Origin: Strigamia acuminata
Taxonomy: Eukaryota > Arthropoda > Chilopoda > Geophilomorpha > Linotaeniidae
Direction of reading: 5' to 3'
Length of the DNA: 64,000 bases
NCBI GenBank assembly: GCA_949358305.1
Contig: OX442315.1
Coordinates: 33,816,427-33,880,426 of the forward strand
Every line of letters begins with the position of its first letter. The stretch's first letter is position 1. Under the pieces are notes generated by a model. That model ran no database searches. It worked only from the letters and a program-made list of their open reading frames with translations, and was not told where the DNA came from. Position numbers and translations under genes: made by a program. Below are positions 1-10,529 of this stretch, piece by piece.

Positions 1-1320
1 TTCAAAAACTAAAAATAAAATTCAAATTCAAAAACTAAAAATAAAGTTCAAATTCAAAAACTAAAAATCAAATTCCAAAATTGAAATTAGAATTGAAATT
101 GATGGCCCTGACCCGCCACCAACAAATTGAAAATTGAATTCAGAGATTCATGGCCCTGACCCGCCACCAGGAAATTGAAAATTGAATTCAGAGATTCATG
201 GCCCTGATGCGCCACATTTTTAGGTAGTTGTGTCTGGCTTGTTAATTTCATCCTGTCCAATCTAGCCCATCAACAACAAACTCGTTCCATTAATCAACAT
301 AATCTCGCAGAAATTATTGTGACAAAACACCTATTTCTACCAAGATTTATTGAGGACTCTAACCTGGATAGTGACAGTTTTATCACATCTCTTCAAATAT
401 TTCACAAAAATGAGTGAAAATTTAGAAATTTAGAAAAACGTGAAATTTTCATTGATTTATTACAAGTTTAATGATTTTTATGATTTTTCTTCTCAAATTA
501 TCTCACAAAAAATGAAGAAACACAGAAGTTTCCATTAATTTACTACAATGTTTGTGATTTTATATTTTTTAGTTTAAAACACAAATTTCCAATTCTAAAA
601 ACACAAACTTTCCAATTCTAAAAACACAAAATTTCCAATTCTAAAAACACAAAATTTCCAATTCTAAAAACACAAAATTTCCAATTCTAAAAACACAAAA
701 TTTCCAATAATTAACTGAAATTGTTAGGGTTGCATACCAAATGTCAATTCAAATTTAGTGTTAAAGTTATCATCGTTTTTTTAATATTATAAAGTTATCA
801 CAGATGTTTTTTTAATATTATATTATAAATTGTCCGAGGTATTGCTAGAATTTGAAGCGGTCTGGTAGAAAATTATGGGCACGTCTGACAAAAAAATTTA
901 TTTTATTTATCATACTGGTATAGCATTAAAAAAATTAAATTGTGGTAACTCACCTGACAGATTACTCATAACGCAAAAGCTGTTGCACGTATGAGTTGTT
1001 ACAAAATTTATTATCGACCTGGGTTAGAATAAAACAGAGAGTCTACTTGTTTAGAAATGGACAGGATGGAACTGTCAGACACAACTACCTAAAAATGTGG
1101 CGCATCAGGGCCATGAATCTCTGAATTCAATTTTCAATTTCCTGGTGGCGGGTCAGGGCCATGAATCTCTGAATTCAATTTTCAATTTGTTGGTGGCGGG
1201 TCAGGGCCATCAATTTCAATTCTAATTTCAATTTTGGAATTTGATTTTTAGTTTTTGAATTTGAACTTTATTTTTAGTTTTTGAATTTAAATTTTATTTT
1301 TAGTTTTTGAATTTGAACTT
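1..1320. repeat. Long inverted repeat (arms about 1-276 and 1045-1320)
   Basis: The left arm reappears reverse-complemented on the right, including the segment ending in ACAACTACCTAAAAATGTGG near 1083-1100. Both arms carry repeated units of the form GGTGGCGGGTCAGGGCCA followed by an AATTCAATTTTCAATTT stretch. The left arm runs off the window edge, so the outer boundary and any target duplication cannot be seen. The spacer (about 277-1044) has no coding potential. It is probably a foldback-type or long-TIR transposon; this is inference from structure only. Confidence 0.7.
577..708. repeat. 23-bp tandem repeat
   Basis: About five and a half copies of a 23-bp unit with core TTTCCAATTCTAAAAACAC lie inside the spacer of the inverted repeat. 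The copies differ at only one or two bases. Confidence 0.8.
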
Positions 1321-1545
1321 TATTTTTAGTTTTTGAATTTAAATTTTATTTTTAGTTTTTGAATTTGAACTTTATTTTTAGTTTTTGAATTTAAAATTTA
1401 TTTTTAGTTTTTGAATTTGAATTTTATTTTTAGTTTTTGAATTTGAATTTCATTTTTAGTTTTTAAATTTGAATTTCATTTTTTGTTTTTCAATTTGAAT
1501 TTTATTTTTAGTTTTTCAATTTTAATTTTGAAAATTGAAAATTGA
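1246..1545. repeat. About 26-bp AT-rich minisatellite
   Basis: Roughly eleven imperfect copies of a unit built on TTTTTAGTTTTTGAATTT extend the right arm of the inverted repeat. A further GGTGGCG-CAGGGCCA unit follows up to about 1647. Confidence 0.75.
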
Positions 1546-1647
1546 AACTTCAAATTCAAATTTCATTTTCCTGGTGGCGGCTCAGGGCCACGAATCTAAG
1601 AATTCAATTTTCAATTTGTAGGTGGCGCATCAGGGCCACCATACACA

Positions 1648-1965
1648 AGTGATGTTTTGAAAATCTGGATTTGTAACCAAACTACATGACTAAATATATG
1701 TAATTTTGGGTTATTTTAAAAGAAAAATAATTGTTTTATTCAAATCTGATGGTATAAACTTGTTTTGCTTAACTTTTAAGTCAATTATTTGGTGTTATCC
1801 ACTAACAAGTAAGTGAGTGAATTTTTCACTCACTTTCTAAACTTTTGAAATGTAGTTGTATTATAACAATTTTTTTGTGAGAAATGGGAATAGCTGGAGC
1901 CTCTGGATAGCTGCTAGCGTCAAAGAGAAGAAATCATTTTTATAAATGTTTAGAAAACATCATAG
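1648..1965. other. Non-coding stretch
   Basis: AT-rich sequence between the repeat block and the TACCAAAA repeat. No supported gene or structure seen. Confidence 0.5.
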
Positions 1966-2170
1966 TTGACCCGGGAGTTGGATGCATTGGTACCAAATAC
2001 CGTAAAAAAATACCAAAATACCAAAATATATTTTGGTACTCTTGTTGGTACCAAAATACCGTACCAAAATACCGTACCAAAATACCAAAATATATTTGGT
2101 ACCAATGGTACCAAAATACCATACCAAAAGACCAAAACACCGTACCAAAATACCATACCAAAATATAAAA
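1966..2170. repeat. Degenerate TACCAAAA(T/A) tandem repeat
   Basis: Tandem variants of a motif built on GGTACCAAAATACC and CGTACCAAAATACC. Short open frames on both strands here are repeat translations, not genes. Confidence 0.75.
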
Positions 2171-2171
2171 A

Positions 2172-2506
2172 TACCGTATATACCCGGGTATAAGCCGAAA
2201 AATTTATAGCAAAATTTGGACCGCTAATTGGGGGGGTCGGCTTATACGCGCGTATTCAAAAAAAAATGTAACGTAAGTGCTACGTTTGTTACATTTTGTA
2301 TTGTATATAAGAACAACAATCAGGCAATTTTCCTCAATTTTCGACTAAATTGTAGTGAATTTTATTAATTTTCGACTAAATTCATCAATTTTTGACTAAA
2401 TTTCACAACATTTTGATGTACTCGGTTTATACTCGCAATGTACCATTTATTAGCAAAATGATGCCTCAGAATGGGGGGGTCGGCTTATACCCAAGTATAT
2501 ACGGTA
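2172..2506. mobile_element. MITE with 27-bp TIRs, TA target duplication
   Basis: The left end starts TACCGTATATACCCGGG and the right end is its near-perfect reverse complement (about 24 of 27 matching), with the flanking TA included in the count. Inside are two copies of a GGGGGGGTCGGCTTATAC motif. The 335-bp size, lack of an ORF and TA ends suggest a non-autonomous Tc/mariner-type element; the superfamily is inferred from the ends only. Confidence 0.75.
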
Positions 2507-2993
2507 TCTAACTTAACCTAATGGGCACTCGTGATCTTGTCAGGCAAGAAGATTCGTGCTGACCTAATTATCCCAAAAACTACACGTCGCGCTTGGTATA
2601 TTACCTACGAAAATAACACCATGGTGTTGTATTCGAGTTTTGATAGAAATGGCAATTTTGACAACATTGAACAAAAATTCAAATACAACGCTACTTCGAA
2701 TCCAACACCATGGTGTTATATTCAGATTTTTATAGAAATATTTAAAATGTACAGTATATTGTTGTTTTTGTTAATTTATATATCTTGTTTTTTTAATCAG
2801 CGTAATAAATACAAATAACAATTTTACTTTTTTGACAACCTTACATGATTTTGGCACCATGGTGTTGTATTCGAATACAACACCAGGGTCTTATTTTCGG
2901 GGGAAGACGGTATGGATATGGGGAAAAAATGTACTTTCCACTTGACTACTTGCTTATAAAATGAATCAATAATTTTTTAATTTTTTAATTTCA
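2507..2993. other. Upstream region of the zinc-finger gene
   Basis: There is a 95-codon open frame at 2531-2818 that I cannot relate to any family, and a perfect 26-bp palindrome centred between 2872 and 2873. A pyrimidine tract and CAG at about 2985-2994 look like a splice acceptor leading into the zinc-finger exon, so a 5' exon probably lies upstream. Confidence 0.4.
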
Positions 2994-3092
2994 GAATGTT
3001 TATTTTCGATGTGATTGAGAGATAGTCTATATCTGCCTGTTTACGAAGCAAAAGTTTTTTGCACGGAGCTTGGATTCTCGTTATTATTCAAA

Positions 3093-4625
3093 ATGAAGAG
3101 GAAACAAGAGCGTTACAGTTGCAATCTGTGTGATTATTCGTGTAAAGATTATTATTCTTTGAAGCATCACATGCTTATACATACTGGTGAAAAACCCTTC
3201 AAATGCCAAGTGTGTTCAATTTCTTTTAGGCTTAAACAAAAATTAGTTGTCCATATGCGAACTCACACAGGGGAAAAACCATACAAGTGCCATTTATGTG
3301 ATTATTCTTGTATTCAAAGTGGAAATTTAAAAAACCATTTTGCAAATCATACAGGTGAAAAACCATTCAAGTGTCATCTATGTGATTTTTCCAGTTTTGC
3401 AAGTGGGGATTTAAAACGTCATATTGCAACTCATTCAGGTGAAAAATCATTCAAGTGTCATTTATGTGATTTCTCTTGTAATCAAAATGGAAATTTAAAA
3501 AACCATATTGCTACTCATACGGGTGAAAAACCATTCAAGTGCCATCTTTGTGCTTATTCCTGTATTGAAAGTGGAACTTTAAAACGTCATATTGCAACTC
3601 ATACAGGTGAAAAATCATTCAAGTGTCATCTATGTGATTTTTCCAGTATTACAAGTGGGAATTTAAAAAACCATATTGCAACTCATACGGGTGAAAAATC
3701 ATTCAAGTGTCATCTCTGTGCTTATTCCTGTATTAGACGTGCGGATTTAAGAATACATGTTGCAACTCATACGGGTGAAAAATCATTCAAGTGTCATCTC
3801 TGTGCTTATTCCTGTATTAGACGTGCGGATTTAAGAATACATGTTGCAACTCATACGGGTGAAAAACCACTCAAGTGTCATCTCTGTGCTTATTCCTGTA
3901 TTACAAGTGGACATTTAAGATCTCATATTGCAACTCATACAGGTGAAAAACCATTCAAGTGTTATCTCTGTGCTTATTCCTGTATTACAAGTGGAACTTT
4001 AAAACGTCATATTGCAACTCATACAGGTGAAAAACCATTCAAGTGCCATCTTTGTGCTTATTCCTGTATTGAAAGTGGAACTTTAAAACGTCATATTGCA
4101 ACTCATACAGGTGAAAAACCATTCAAGTGCCATCTTTGTGCTTATTCCTGCATTCACAATGGAAGTTTAAATAGACATATTGCAACTCATACGGGTGAAA
4201 AACCATTCAAGTGTCATTTGTGTGATTTTTCTAGTATTACAAGTGGGAATTTAAAACTTCATATTGCAACTCATACAGGTGAAAAACCATTCAAGTGCAA
4301 TCTTTGTGCTTATTCCTGTATTGCAAGTGGAACTTTAAAACGTCATATTGCAACTCATACAGGTGAAAAACCATTCAAGTGCCATTTGTGTGATTTTTCC
4401 TGTATTCAAAGTGGGGATTTAAAACGTCATACTGCAACTCATACAGGTGAAAAACCATTCAAGTGCCATTTGTGTGATTTTTCCAGTATTAAAAGTGGGG
4501 ATTTAAAACGTCATATTGCAACTCATAGAGGTAAAAAACTACAAGTATTTAAGTGCCATCTTTGTGTTTATTCCTGTAGTAACAGTCGGACTTTAAAAAG
4601 ACACTCAAAAACCCATACAGCATAA
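3093..4625 (+). CDS. C2H2 zinc-finger protein, 18 tandem fingers
   Basis: Likely a sequence-specific nuclear DNA-binding protein. From the first ATG (3093) the frame encodes 510 residues, almost entirely 18 C2H2 fingers of 28 residues joined by HTGEKP-type linkers; the first Cys pair is near residue 11. The frame is open farther upstream to about 3015 without another ATG, and a splice acceptor near 2994 suggests a spliced 5' leader. No KRAB, BTB or ZAD domain is visible. Fingers 8 and 9 are identical at protein level and nearly so in DNA, a recent 84-bp duplication. After the TAA stop the repeat continues as a decayed finger whose second cysteine position is lost, so the array was once longer. 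The target is unknown. Confidence 0.85.
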   Translation: MKRKQERYSCNLCDYSCKDYYSLKHHMLIHTGEKPFKCQVCSISFRLKQKLVVHMRTHTGEKPYKCHLCDYSCIQSGNLKNHFANHTGEKPFKCHLCDFSSFASGDLKRHIATHSGEKSFKCHLCDFSCNQNGNLKNHIATHTGEKPFKCHLCAYSCIESGTLKRHIATHTGEKSFKCHLCDFSSITSGNLKNHIATHTGEKSFKCHLCAYSCIRRADLRIHVATHTGEKSFKCHLCAYSCIRRADLRIHVATHTGEKPLKCHLCAYSCITSGHLRSHIATHTGEKPFKCYLCAYSCITSGTLKRHIATHTGEKPFKCHLCAYSCIESGTLKRHIATHTGEKPFKCHLCAYSCIHNGSLNRHIATHTGEKPFKCHLCDFSSITSGNLKLHIATHTGEKPFKCNLCAYSCIASGTLKRHIATHTGEKPFKCHLCDFSCIQSGDLKRHTATHTGEKPFKCHLCDFSSIKSGDLKRHIATHRGKKLQVFKCHLCVYSCSNSRTLKRHSKTHTA

Positions 4626-4680
4626 AAACCATTCAAGTTCCATTTTTGTGCTTATTCTTGTAAGCTAATTAATACTTGGA
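4626..4680 (+). pseudogene. Decayed 19th zinc finger after the stop
   Basis: Directly after the TAA, the same frame still reads a KPFKFHFCAYSC-like finger start in which the first zinc cysteine is Phe, followed by unrelated sequence. This shows array truncation. Confidence 0.6.
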
Positions 4681-4691
4681 CAAAACGTGCT

Positions 4692-4926
4692 TATACTCTG
4701 GCCAGGTGTAAGTTTGGCCTAACTCCGAGCCTCATAACTCACTCTGTGCTGCCACCAGGAAAAATAGTTCATAGTTTATTGCTTGCTGATTCCAGAAATC
4801 TTAGAACGTTCGCTTACTATTTTCAGTAGATCGGTTGCAATCCTGGTGTTTGGATCTATTTTATTGTATCACTACACCAGAGAAAAGGCTCGGAGTTAGG
4901 CCAAACTTACACATGGCCAGAGTATA
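4692..4926. mobile_element. MITE, about 42-bp TIRs, TA target duplication
   Basis: The left end begins TATACTCTGGCCAGGTGTAA and the right end is its reverse complement with one mismatch over about 42 bases. It is 235 bp, non-coding, and lies just beyond the zinc-finger gene. The TA at each tip may be the target duplication of a Tc/mariner-type element. Confidence 0.85.
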
Positions 4927-5000
4927 GAAACATTTTTTTGTACAGGAAAATTAAGAAAACTGAAATTTATTTTGGCTTAAAATTATTTTTTTCCTACAAA

Positions 5001-5175
5001 CAGTGCTGGACTGGCCCGGCGGGCTACCGGGAGTTTCCCGGTGGCCCGTGGCCGCTGTGGCCTATCGTGGCCCGCTGTGGCCTATCGTGGCCCGCTGTGG
5101 CCTGTCCCGACTTCATTAATTGTGTCCCGGACATCCAGATTTCCCGGCAATAAATTTGTTCCCAGTCCAGCCCTG
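5001..5175. mobile_element. hAT-type MITE, 8-bp target duplication
   Basis: Ends are CAGTGCTGGACTGG and, on the other strand, CAGGGCTGGACTGG, matching the CA(G)NG start of hAT elements. The 8-bp flanks CCTACAAA and CCGACAAA match at 7 of 8. The interior is strikingly GC-rich for this locus and holds three copies of a 20-bp unit around GTGGCCTATCGTGGCCCGC. Confidence 0.75.
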
Positions 5176-5862
5176 CCGACAAAAAAACATTTTCTGGTAT
5201 TTGCAGTGTAATAGACACGGTATTTATTACGCGTTGTCGAATATATAATGAATAGGTTTGTTGTTCATGGACAGGATTTGAAAACTTATTGAACAGGTGC
5301 GAATTATATTTCCAACAGTTCTCGGTCGCCACAGGCCGAGAGAATAGCAGAGCAATGGCCGAAGAATCCACCTCTGAACAACTAACGAACAAACATTTTA
5401 CCGGATCCATATTAAATACCTGAAAATAAAAATTGCAAATTCAAACTGTAGATGAAATCTACATCATCCTGTGCCGCTTAATTTCTAATTCCATTCGTTA
5501 TTCAGCAATATTAAGCCTATTATTAAGCCTAATAATGCTAAAATAATGTTACTAAGCCACAATAAACTCATTAACAAAAGCAATTTATAGCATGCCGATA
5601 TTTTGTTGCTTTATTTCTTTGTCTTTTGAATCTGATATCAAGATTCTTATTTCAAACTAAAACACCGGTACGTGTATATATTTACCATTTCTAAACTCTC
5701 AAAGATTGTTTCTCTATTGCTTCAGGTTTATATATCATAAATAACTGACAACTGGAGTGCAAAGATAAAAATTTTAGTAGCTTTTCATATATCTCTCACT
5801 ACCGGTCTTGCTTTTCAATTTACTTCAAATATTTTAGTAGCCATTGGTAATGCCAAGAGTTA
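5176..5862. other. Intergenic; no supported gene
   Basis: A minus-strand frame of about 70 codons at 5192-5410 has no recognisable domain and no splice context I can support. Nothing else seen. Confidence 0.4.
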
Positions 5863-6044
5863 CAGTCAAAACTCTTTCAACGAATCGCTAGGGCCCGAAA
5901 AATCGATTCGTTATAACGAGAATTCGTTGTCTCGAAATTTTTTAACTTTGTGTTCTATGGCCAGCCAACCAAACCGGCCACTTTTAGGTATTCGTTATAT
6001 TGATAATTCGTTATATCGCGATTCGTTATAAAGAGTTACGACTG
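5863..6044. mobile_element. Pogo/Tigger-like MITE, TA target duplication
   Basis: Starts CAGTCAAAACTCTTTCAACG and ends as the reverse complement of CAGTCGTAACTCTTTATAAC, flanked by TA on both sides (5861-5862 and 6045-6046). Repeats of ATTCGTTAT lie inside. These ends resemble those of pogo/Tigger mariner-group elements. At 182 bp it has no coding capacity. Confidence 0.8.
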
Positions 6045-6046
6045 TA

Positions 6047-6845
6047 TTACACTCCAATATGTACAGATAGTATTTAATGCTTTGAAAAAACATTTGACAA
6101 AACACACAAATTAAAAACTTACATCTTGTTTATGTCTGTCAAAACGTTTGAATTTCTGTATTTATTTGACCATTTCAATTTTGTATTTAAATTTTTATTT
6201 TTCATCATCTCAAATATTCAGAAAACAGAAAATTTTGAAACTTGTTGAAATTGTACATTTTTGTCTCTTCATTTTAATTTTAAAATATTGTTCTCATTTT
6301 TGTCATTTATATTTTGTTGCGATTAATATTTGAGTTTTGCAGACAAAGTAAATTATACTTTGAGCTTGCTAACATTAATTTTTTTTGGTAGTCATTTTTT
6401 AATTAGTTTTTGATAACAATTGTACAGGAATTTTATTTTATGAAGCTGTAAGATTTTGATTTAATAAATAAGAGCCATCCGTTATTGACATTCTGTTTGG
6501 TTACCTATCTACCAATTGATGAATTAAATGGCATTTAAATGACTTACCGTTACCGTGTTGGCCTAGGTATAGGCTCTGGTATGGGCAGCTGGAGAACGCG
6601 CGAGACATCTGGTGGTGATAATAAGCACTACCATAAGGAGCACATGCATGTTGTTTAGCAATCATAATCAATACGAATCAATCCATATGAAACAATCTTT
6701 AATAAAAAACGGGTCAATATATATTCTTGCTTTATGATTTTGCCGGTAAGCACACTAGCATTTTTACGCTTTAAATGGGCGCCCACTGACGTCAGAGCAC
6801 CAATAGCTCCGCCCCTTCGATTTAAGGAAGTTACATCATTTTGGC
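6047..6845. other. Intergenic; no gene seen
   Basis: AT-rich to about 6540, then a GC-richer stretch leading to the left target duplication ATTTTGGC (6838-6845) of the adjacent transposon. No supported features. Confidence 0.4.
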
Positions 6846-6875
6846 CGAGGGGGGCGACAATCAGAATCTGCTTGT

Positions 6876-7110
6876 CAGAGATTCGAATCTTTTTTGGGAT
6901 TCGAAAGATTCGGATGGGATTCGGAAAGATTCGGATGGGATTCGGAAAGATTCGGAAAGATTCGGGGGATTCGGAAAGATCCGGATGGGATTCGGAAAGA
7001 TTCGGAAAGATTCGGGGGATTCGGATGGGATTCGGGGAGATTCGGAAGGGATTCGGCGGGATTCGGTAGGATTCGGTGGGATTCGGATGGGATTCGGATG
7101 GGATTCAGAA
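6876..7110. repeat. GATTCGG subterminal minisatellite (left)
   Basis: Dozens of GATTCGG-type heptamers spaced by GGAA or GGATGG. The same array occurs at the other end of the transposon. Overlapping short frames on both strands are artefacts of the repeat. Possible transposase-binding sites (inference). Confidence 0.85.
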
Positions 7111-7249
7111 AGATTCATATGATTTTTTCGGATTTTTTTCAAATAAATTTAGTAAAGTGGGAGATATTTTTTCATTTTATTTGAGACATTTAATAAAATG
7201 AACATTTATTTAGTTTTATTTGAGACTATTGAAATATTAAAATTTACAA

Positions 7250-10200
7250 TCAAAATTTTCCTTGTACACGTAATTGTCTATCTGATGACAAGAATCCTCT
7301 TTCATGGATAAGTCTAAGAGCTGTTGTTTTTCGAATTAAAACATTTTTTTGTTTGATCATATACGGCACGTACAGACTTTCAATTGGAATATCATCAAAT
7401 GAAAATGGTTCTTCTTGGTCAGCATATACAAAGCATGACAGTCCATTTATTTTCACTTTTTTTAATTTTCTAGTTAAATTATTTCGTGTCATAACTTCTA
7501 AATTTGCCTGTGTTTCCTCATCTTCATCTAATATCGGAGTTACTTTTTCATTTGGTTCAATGTTGGTTTCGGATTCTTCCTCTTCATTTTGACTTAAATG
7601 GTCAGATCTGACAATGACATCCTTAACAAGTAAATTATCATTGAATATGTTGTTTGGATATAAAAAGCCGATCCCCACACTGTGCAATAATAGCACAGCT
7701 TTTCGTTGTGCCTTAGAAATACCGTCTATGATTATTTCATTCTTTGTTGGACAGCTAACATTTTGGAATGTCGAAGGCATTTCACCCATCTTAGATGAAT
7801 ATTTTTTTAATTTTGGCATCTTTAGAATGTTATTCGAATTGGCAGAAGCTCTGACAGCTAATTCGGATTCAATTCGATAAATTTTTTTTATCAACTCACT
7901 GAGACTGAAATTAACAATTGTTGAATTCACAACAGAGTAACTTCTGGCAATACGAAAGAGTTGTTCACATTGTTGCGATCCAAGTAATTGTGGTAAAAAT
8001 GGCAATGAATTTTCTCTGCAAGTTTCAATAACACGTATTAAACTGTGGCCATTTAATTCGATGCACTGATACGCATTGGTAGTTATAAAACTGTCCAGTT
8101 GCTTGCAAGTGGTACAGTTTTTTAACCAGAATCTCCATCCTCGTAAGATGAAAATCGCAGTCCAAATTTTCTCTATTCGTTTGAGAGGAGACAAGTCGTC
8201 TGCTAAAAAACAATCCAACACAAATTTCATCACTTTTAGATACAATAATGTTCCTCTAAATTCTTCTTTTTTTTCAATTAATTCAAGAACATTTTTGGAC
8301 ACCATTCGCTCGACAGCTGCATAGTTCATCTTGTCTCGGCAATCAAGATCAGAAAGTCTTAATGGATGTGAATCCTTTGAATTATTTTCCACTATATGCT
8401 GTAAATGTGAAATGCATATAAAACGGTGTCCAATTGGTAAACGATTTTTCTTAAGCAAACGACAACGTAGCTTTGCCCCAATGTGAATAGTGTCCTGAAT
8501 GAGAGAAAACTTTATGTTTCCATTCATAATAAACCATTTGTTTTCAGTTGAAGAAATCCTGTTTGGATCCTCTTCTTTTTCTTGAAAGACTGTTTTTGGT
8601 TCACAAAACAGACCACTTGATAACTGCATACTCCTTAATAATTTCGGATCACCATCAGCGCTGAAACCTGCGATCACAATATCATTTGCATTGCACTCAT
8701 CAAGTGTTGTTTTCCATCGGTTCAGAACATTAGTAGATGTGAATTTATTATCACTTCCAAATAAACAAAAACAAATGGCTGGAACATTTGGACACATTGG
8801 TTGTGCCATAATAACGTATGCTTGATTAGCAAAATTATAATTTTTGAAGTAAGCTTTGACATCTGGTATGGATGTGAATGGAAACGTATTAATTTCCGGC
8901 AATCCACTTGCTGATATCGGTGAGACAAATCCAACACATGCATTTTTATCGCCATCATAGTTGATTGATTGCACTAGGCGTGTTGCATCCTCACTTAACC
9001 AAACAGTGTTGTTAGTACAGTTGTACCTCTCCATATGTTGCTTCAAATAACCAATTCTTAGTTTTCCCTCTGTAATATCGTTTTGGAATTTTTTTAGGTA
9101 TCTTTCAACCTGGCGACTGCTTGGTATACCGGAATTTAAATTCGCATATAAAATTGTGTATTTCGATGGTCCAAGCCACATAAATAACAACATAGCAAAT
9201 TCTTTTATCGAATCTGAGTCGTATTCATTTCGTTTTCGTTTGGTATTTGAGATAGCTGCATCCCACATTAGCTGCAAAAAATTGCTGGGTTTAACCGTGG
9301 ATTCAACAGTGTGTTCCAGGCTTGAGTGGTCTTCAGTAACTGCCGTACTTTGCTGCTGCAGCAAATGCGTTATAAAGTTGTTTAAATTTTTGTTTTCAAT
9401 TAACAAGTGTCGAATTTCATCAAGAGGGTTGTAAAAATTGGTAATCTTTTGGCACATCGCACTTGATTGTAACAATTCCTTTTTGCTTTTTTCTTTTCTG
9501 TAATAAGCTCTGGAGTACATTTCTGCAATTTTATAAAAATTTGTTATCATTTGTAAAAGGCATAAAACAATTTATTTATTCATTACCTATTGGCGTGGTT
9601 GTTACAATATCTTGATTTGCACCCAACTCAAGATCTAATTGCATTTCATTCGTACATAAGCTTACATTGTCATTATTTTCTGTAACATAATTAAACTGGT
9701 CATTATCATTATCATCGTTGTGGGTTATTTCTTCCCCATTCTTCTCTCCTGTTGCACGGAAATATAATGGCAAACTTTTTTGGGTCATGTTTCCAAATTT
9801 ACACCTTTTAGCGCACTTTTCTAGATGTCTTGTTGCATTGAAAACAGTAAAGTGTTTATCTCTGATGTGCAATCGTATTTTCCCATTACACATCAAACAC
9901 AACACCACAACTTCATAATGTTCAAATATATTGTCACTGCTTGATTCGCTGGAGGATACGGTAAATTTAAAATCTTTTTCGTGTTTTAAACTCTTTAGCG
10001 CTGGATCAGTCTGTTTTGCAAGCCATTTTCTCATTTTTAATTTCACATCAGTGTAAATTATGGATTCATGAGTGTCGGTTTCTGACGTATTGGTGTTTGA
10101 TGTGGTGCTTTTTTCAGTTCCATAGTTGCAAAACTTCTGACCACAAGAATCATTAGCTTTGTCTGACAGTCTCAGCCGCTTATGTGTTTTCACCACGGTT

Positions 10201-10499
10201 TTCTCGTTGTCATCGATTTTCCTTCGACAGATATCTTTAAATCGTGTTATTTCTTCATGTTGTCCAGGTGCAAAACGAAATTTCTCGGGCTTTTTATGGA
10301 ATTTTCCATAAATCGCTTTCAGCTCTTTCTCATCTTCGTATAGATCAGCTGTATCCTGCAGATATTTTTCAATCAATTCATTGCTTTCAATTTTTGAAAT
10401 TCCAGTTAATGTGAAATATCCTGCAGCTTTCAAGCAGGCTTGGATCTGTGGCGAAATATCATTCTCTGTTGCGAATTGCCAAACCGTTCCATCCGACAT
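7250..10499 (-). CDS. P-element-like transposase with CCHC/BED-like finger
   Basis: Two exons, complement of 9587-10499 and 7250-9522, join in phase across a 64-base GT-AG intron to give 1061 residues. The start at 10499 is the first ATG after a plausible acceptor near 10522. A C201-x2-C204 ... H225-x3-C229 zinc-finger-like motif lies in exon 1. Exon 2 has a segment (LGPSKY...GIPSSRQVERYL) resembling the region before the RNase-H fold in P/THAP9 transposases, then candidate acidic residues D483 (SEDATRL), D594 (FSADGDP), D648 in QDTIHIGAKLR and E824 in SQQCEQLF. QD-x2-H and Q-x2-CEQLF resemble P-type motifs. No THAP domain is seen. The role is cut-and-paste transposition of the surrounding element. 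The superfamily call is an inference from motif order; the coding call is strong. Confidence 0.75.
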
Positions 10500-10529
10500 C
10501 CTTCCCACAGAAAAAGAAATCTGAAGCAA

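Noticed and set aside
577-708. Possible CRISPR-like array of 23-bp repeats
   Set aside because: Units are contiguous with no spacers, and the genome is eukaryotic; ordinary tandem repeat.
1940-2193. Short YFGTVFWY-type frames on both strands
   Set aside because: Translations of the TACCAAAA repeat.
6734-7184. Overlapping frames of 93-111 codons on both strands (GFGKIRMGF-type, NPIRIFPNP-type)
   Set aside because: Translations of the GATTCGG minisatellite; all frames are open by repetition.
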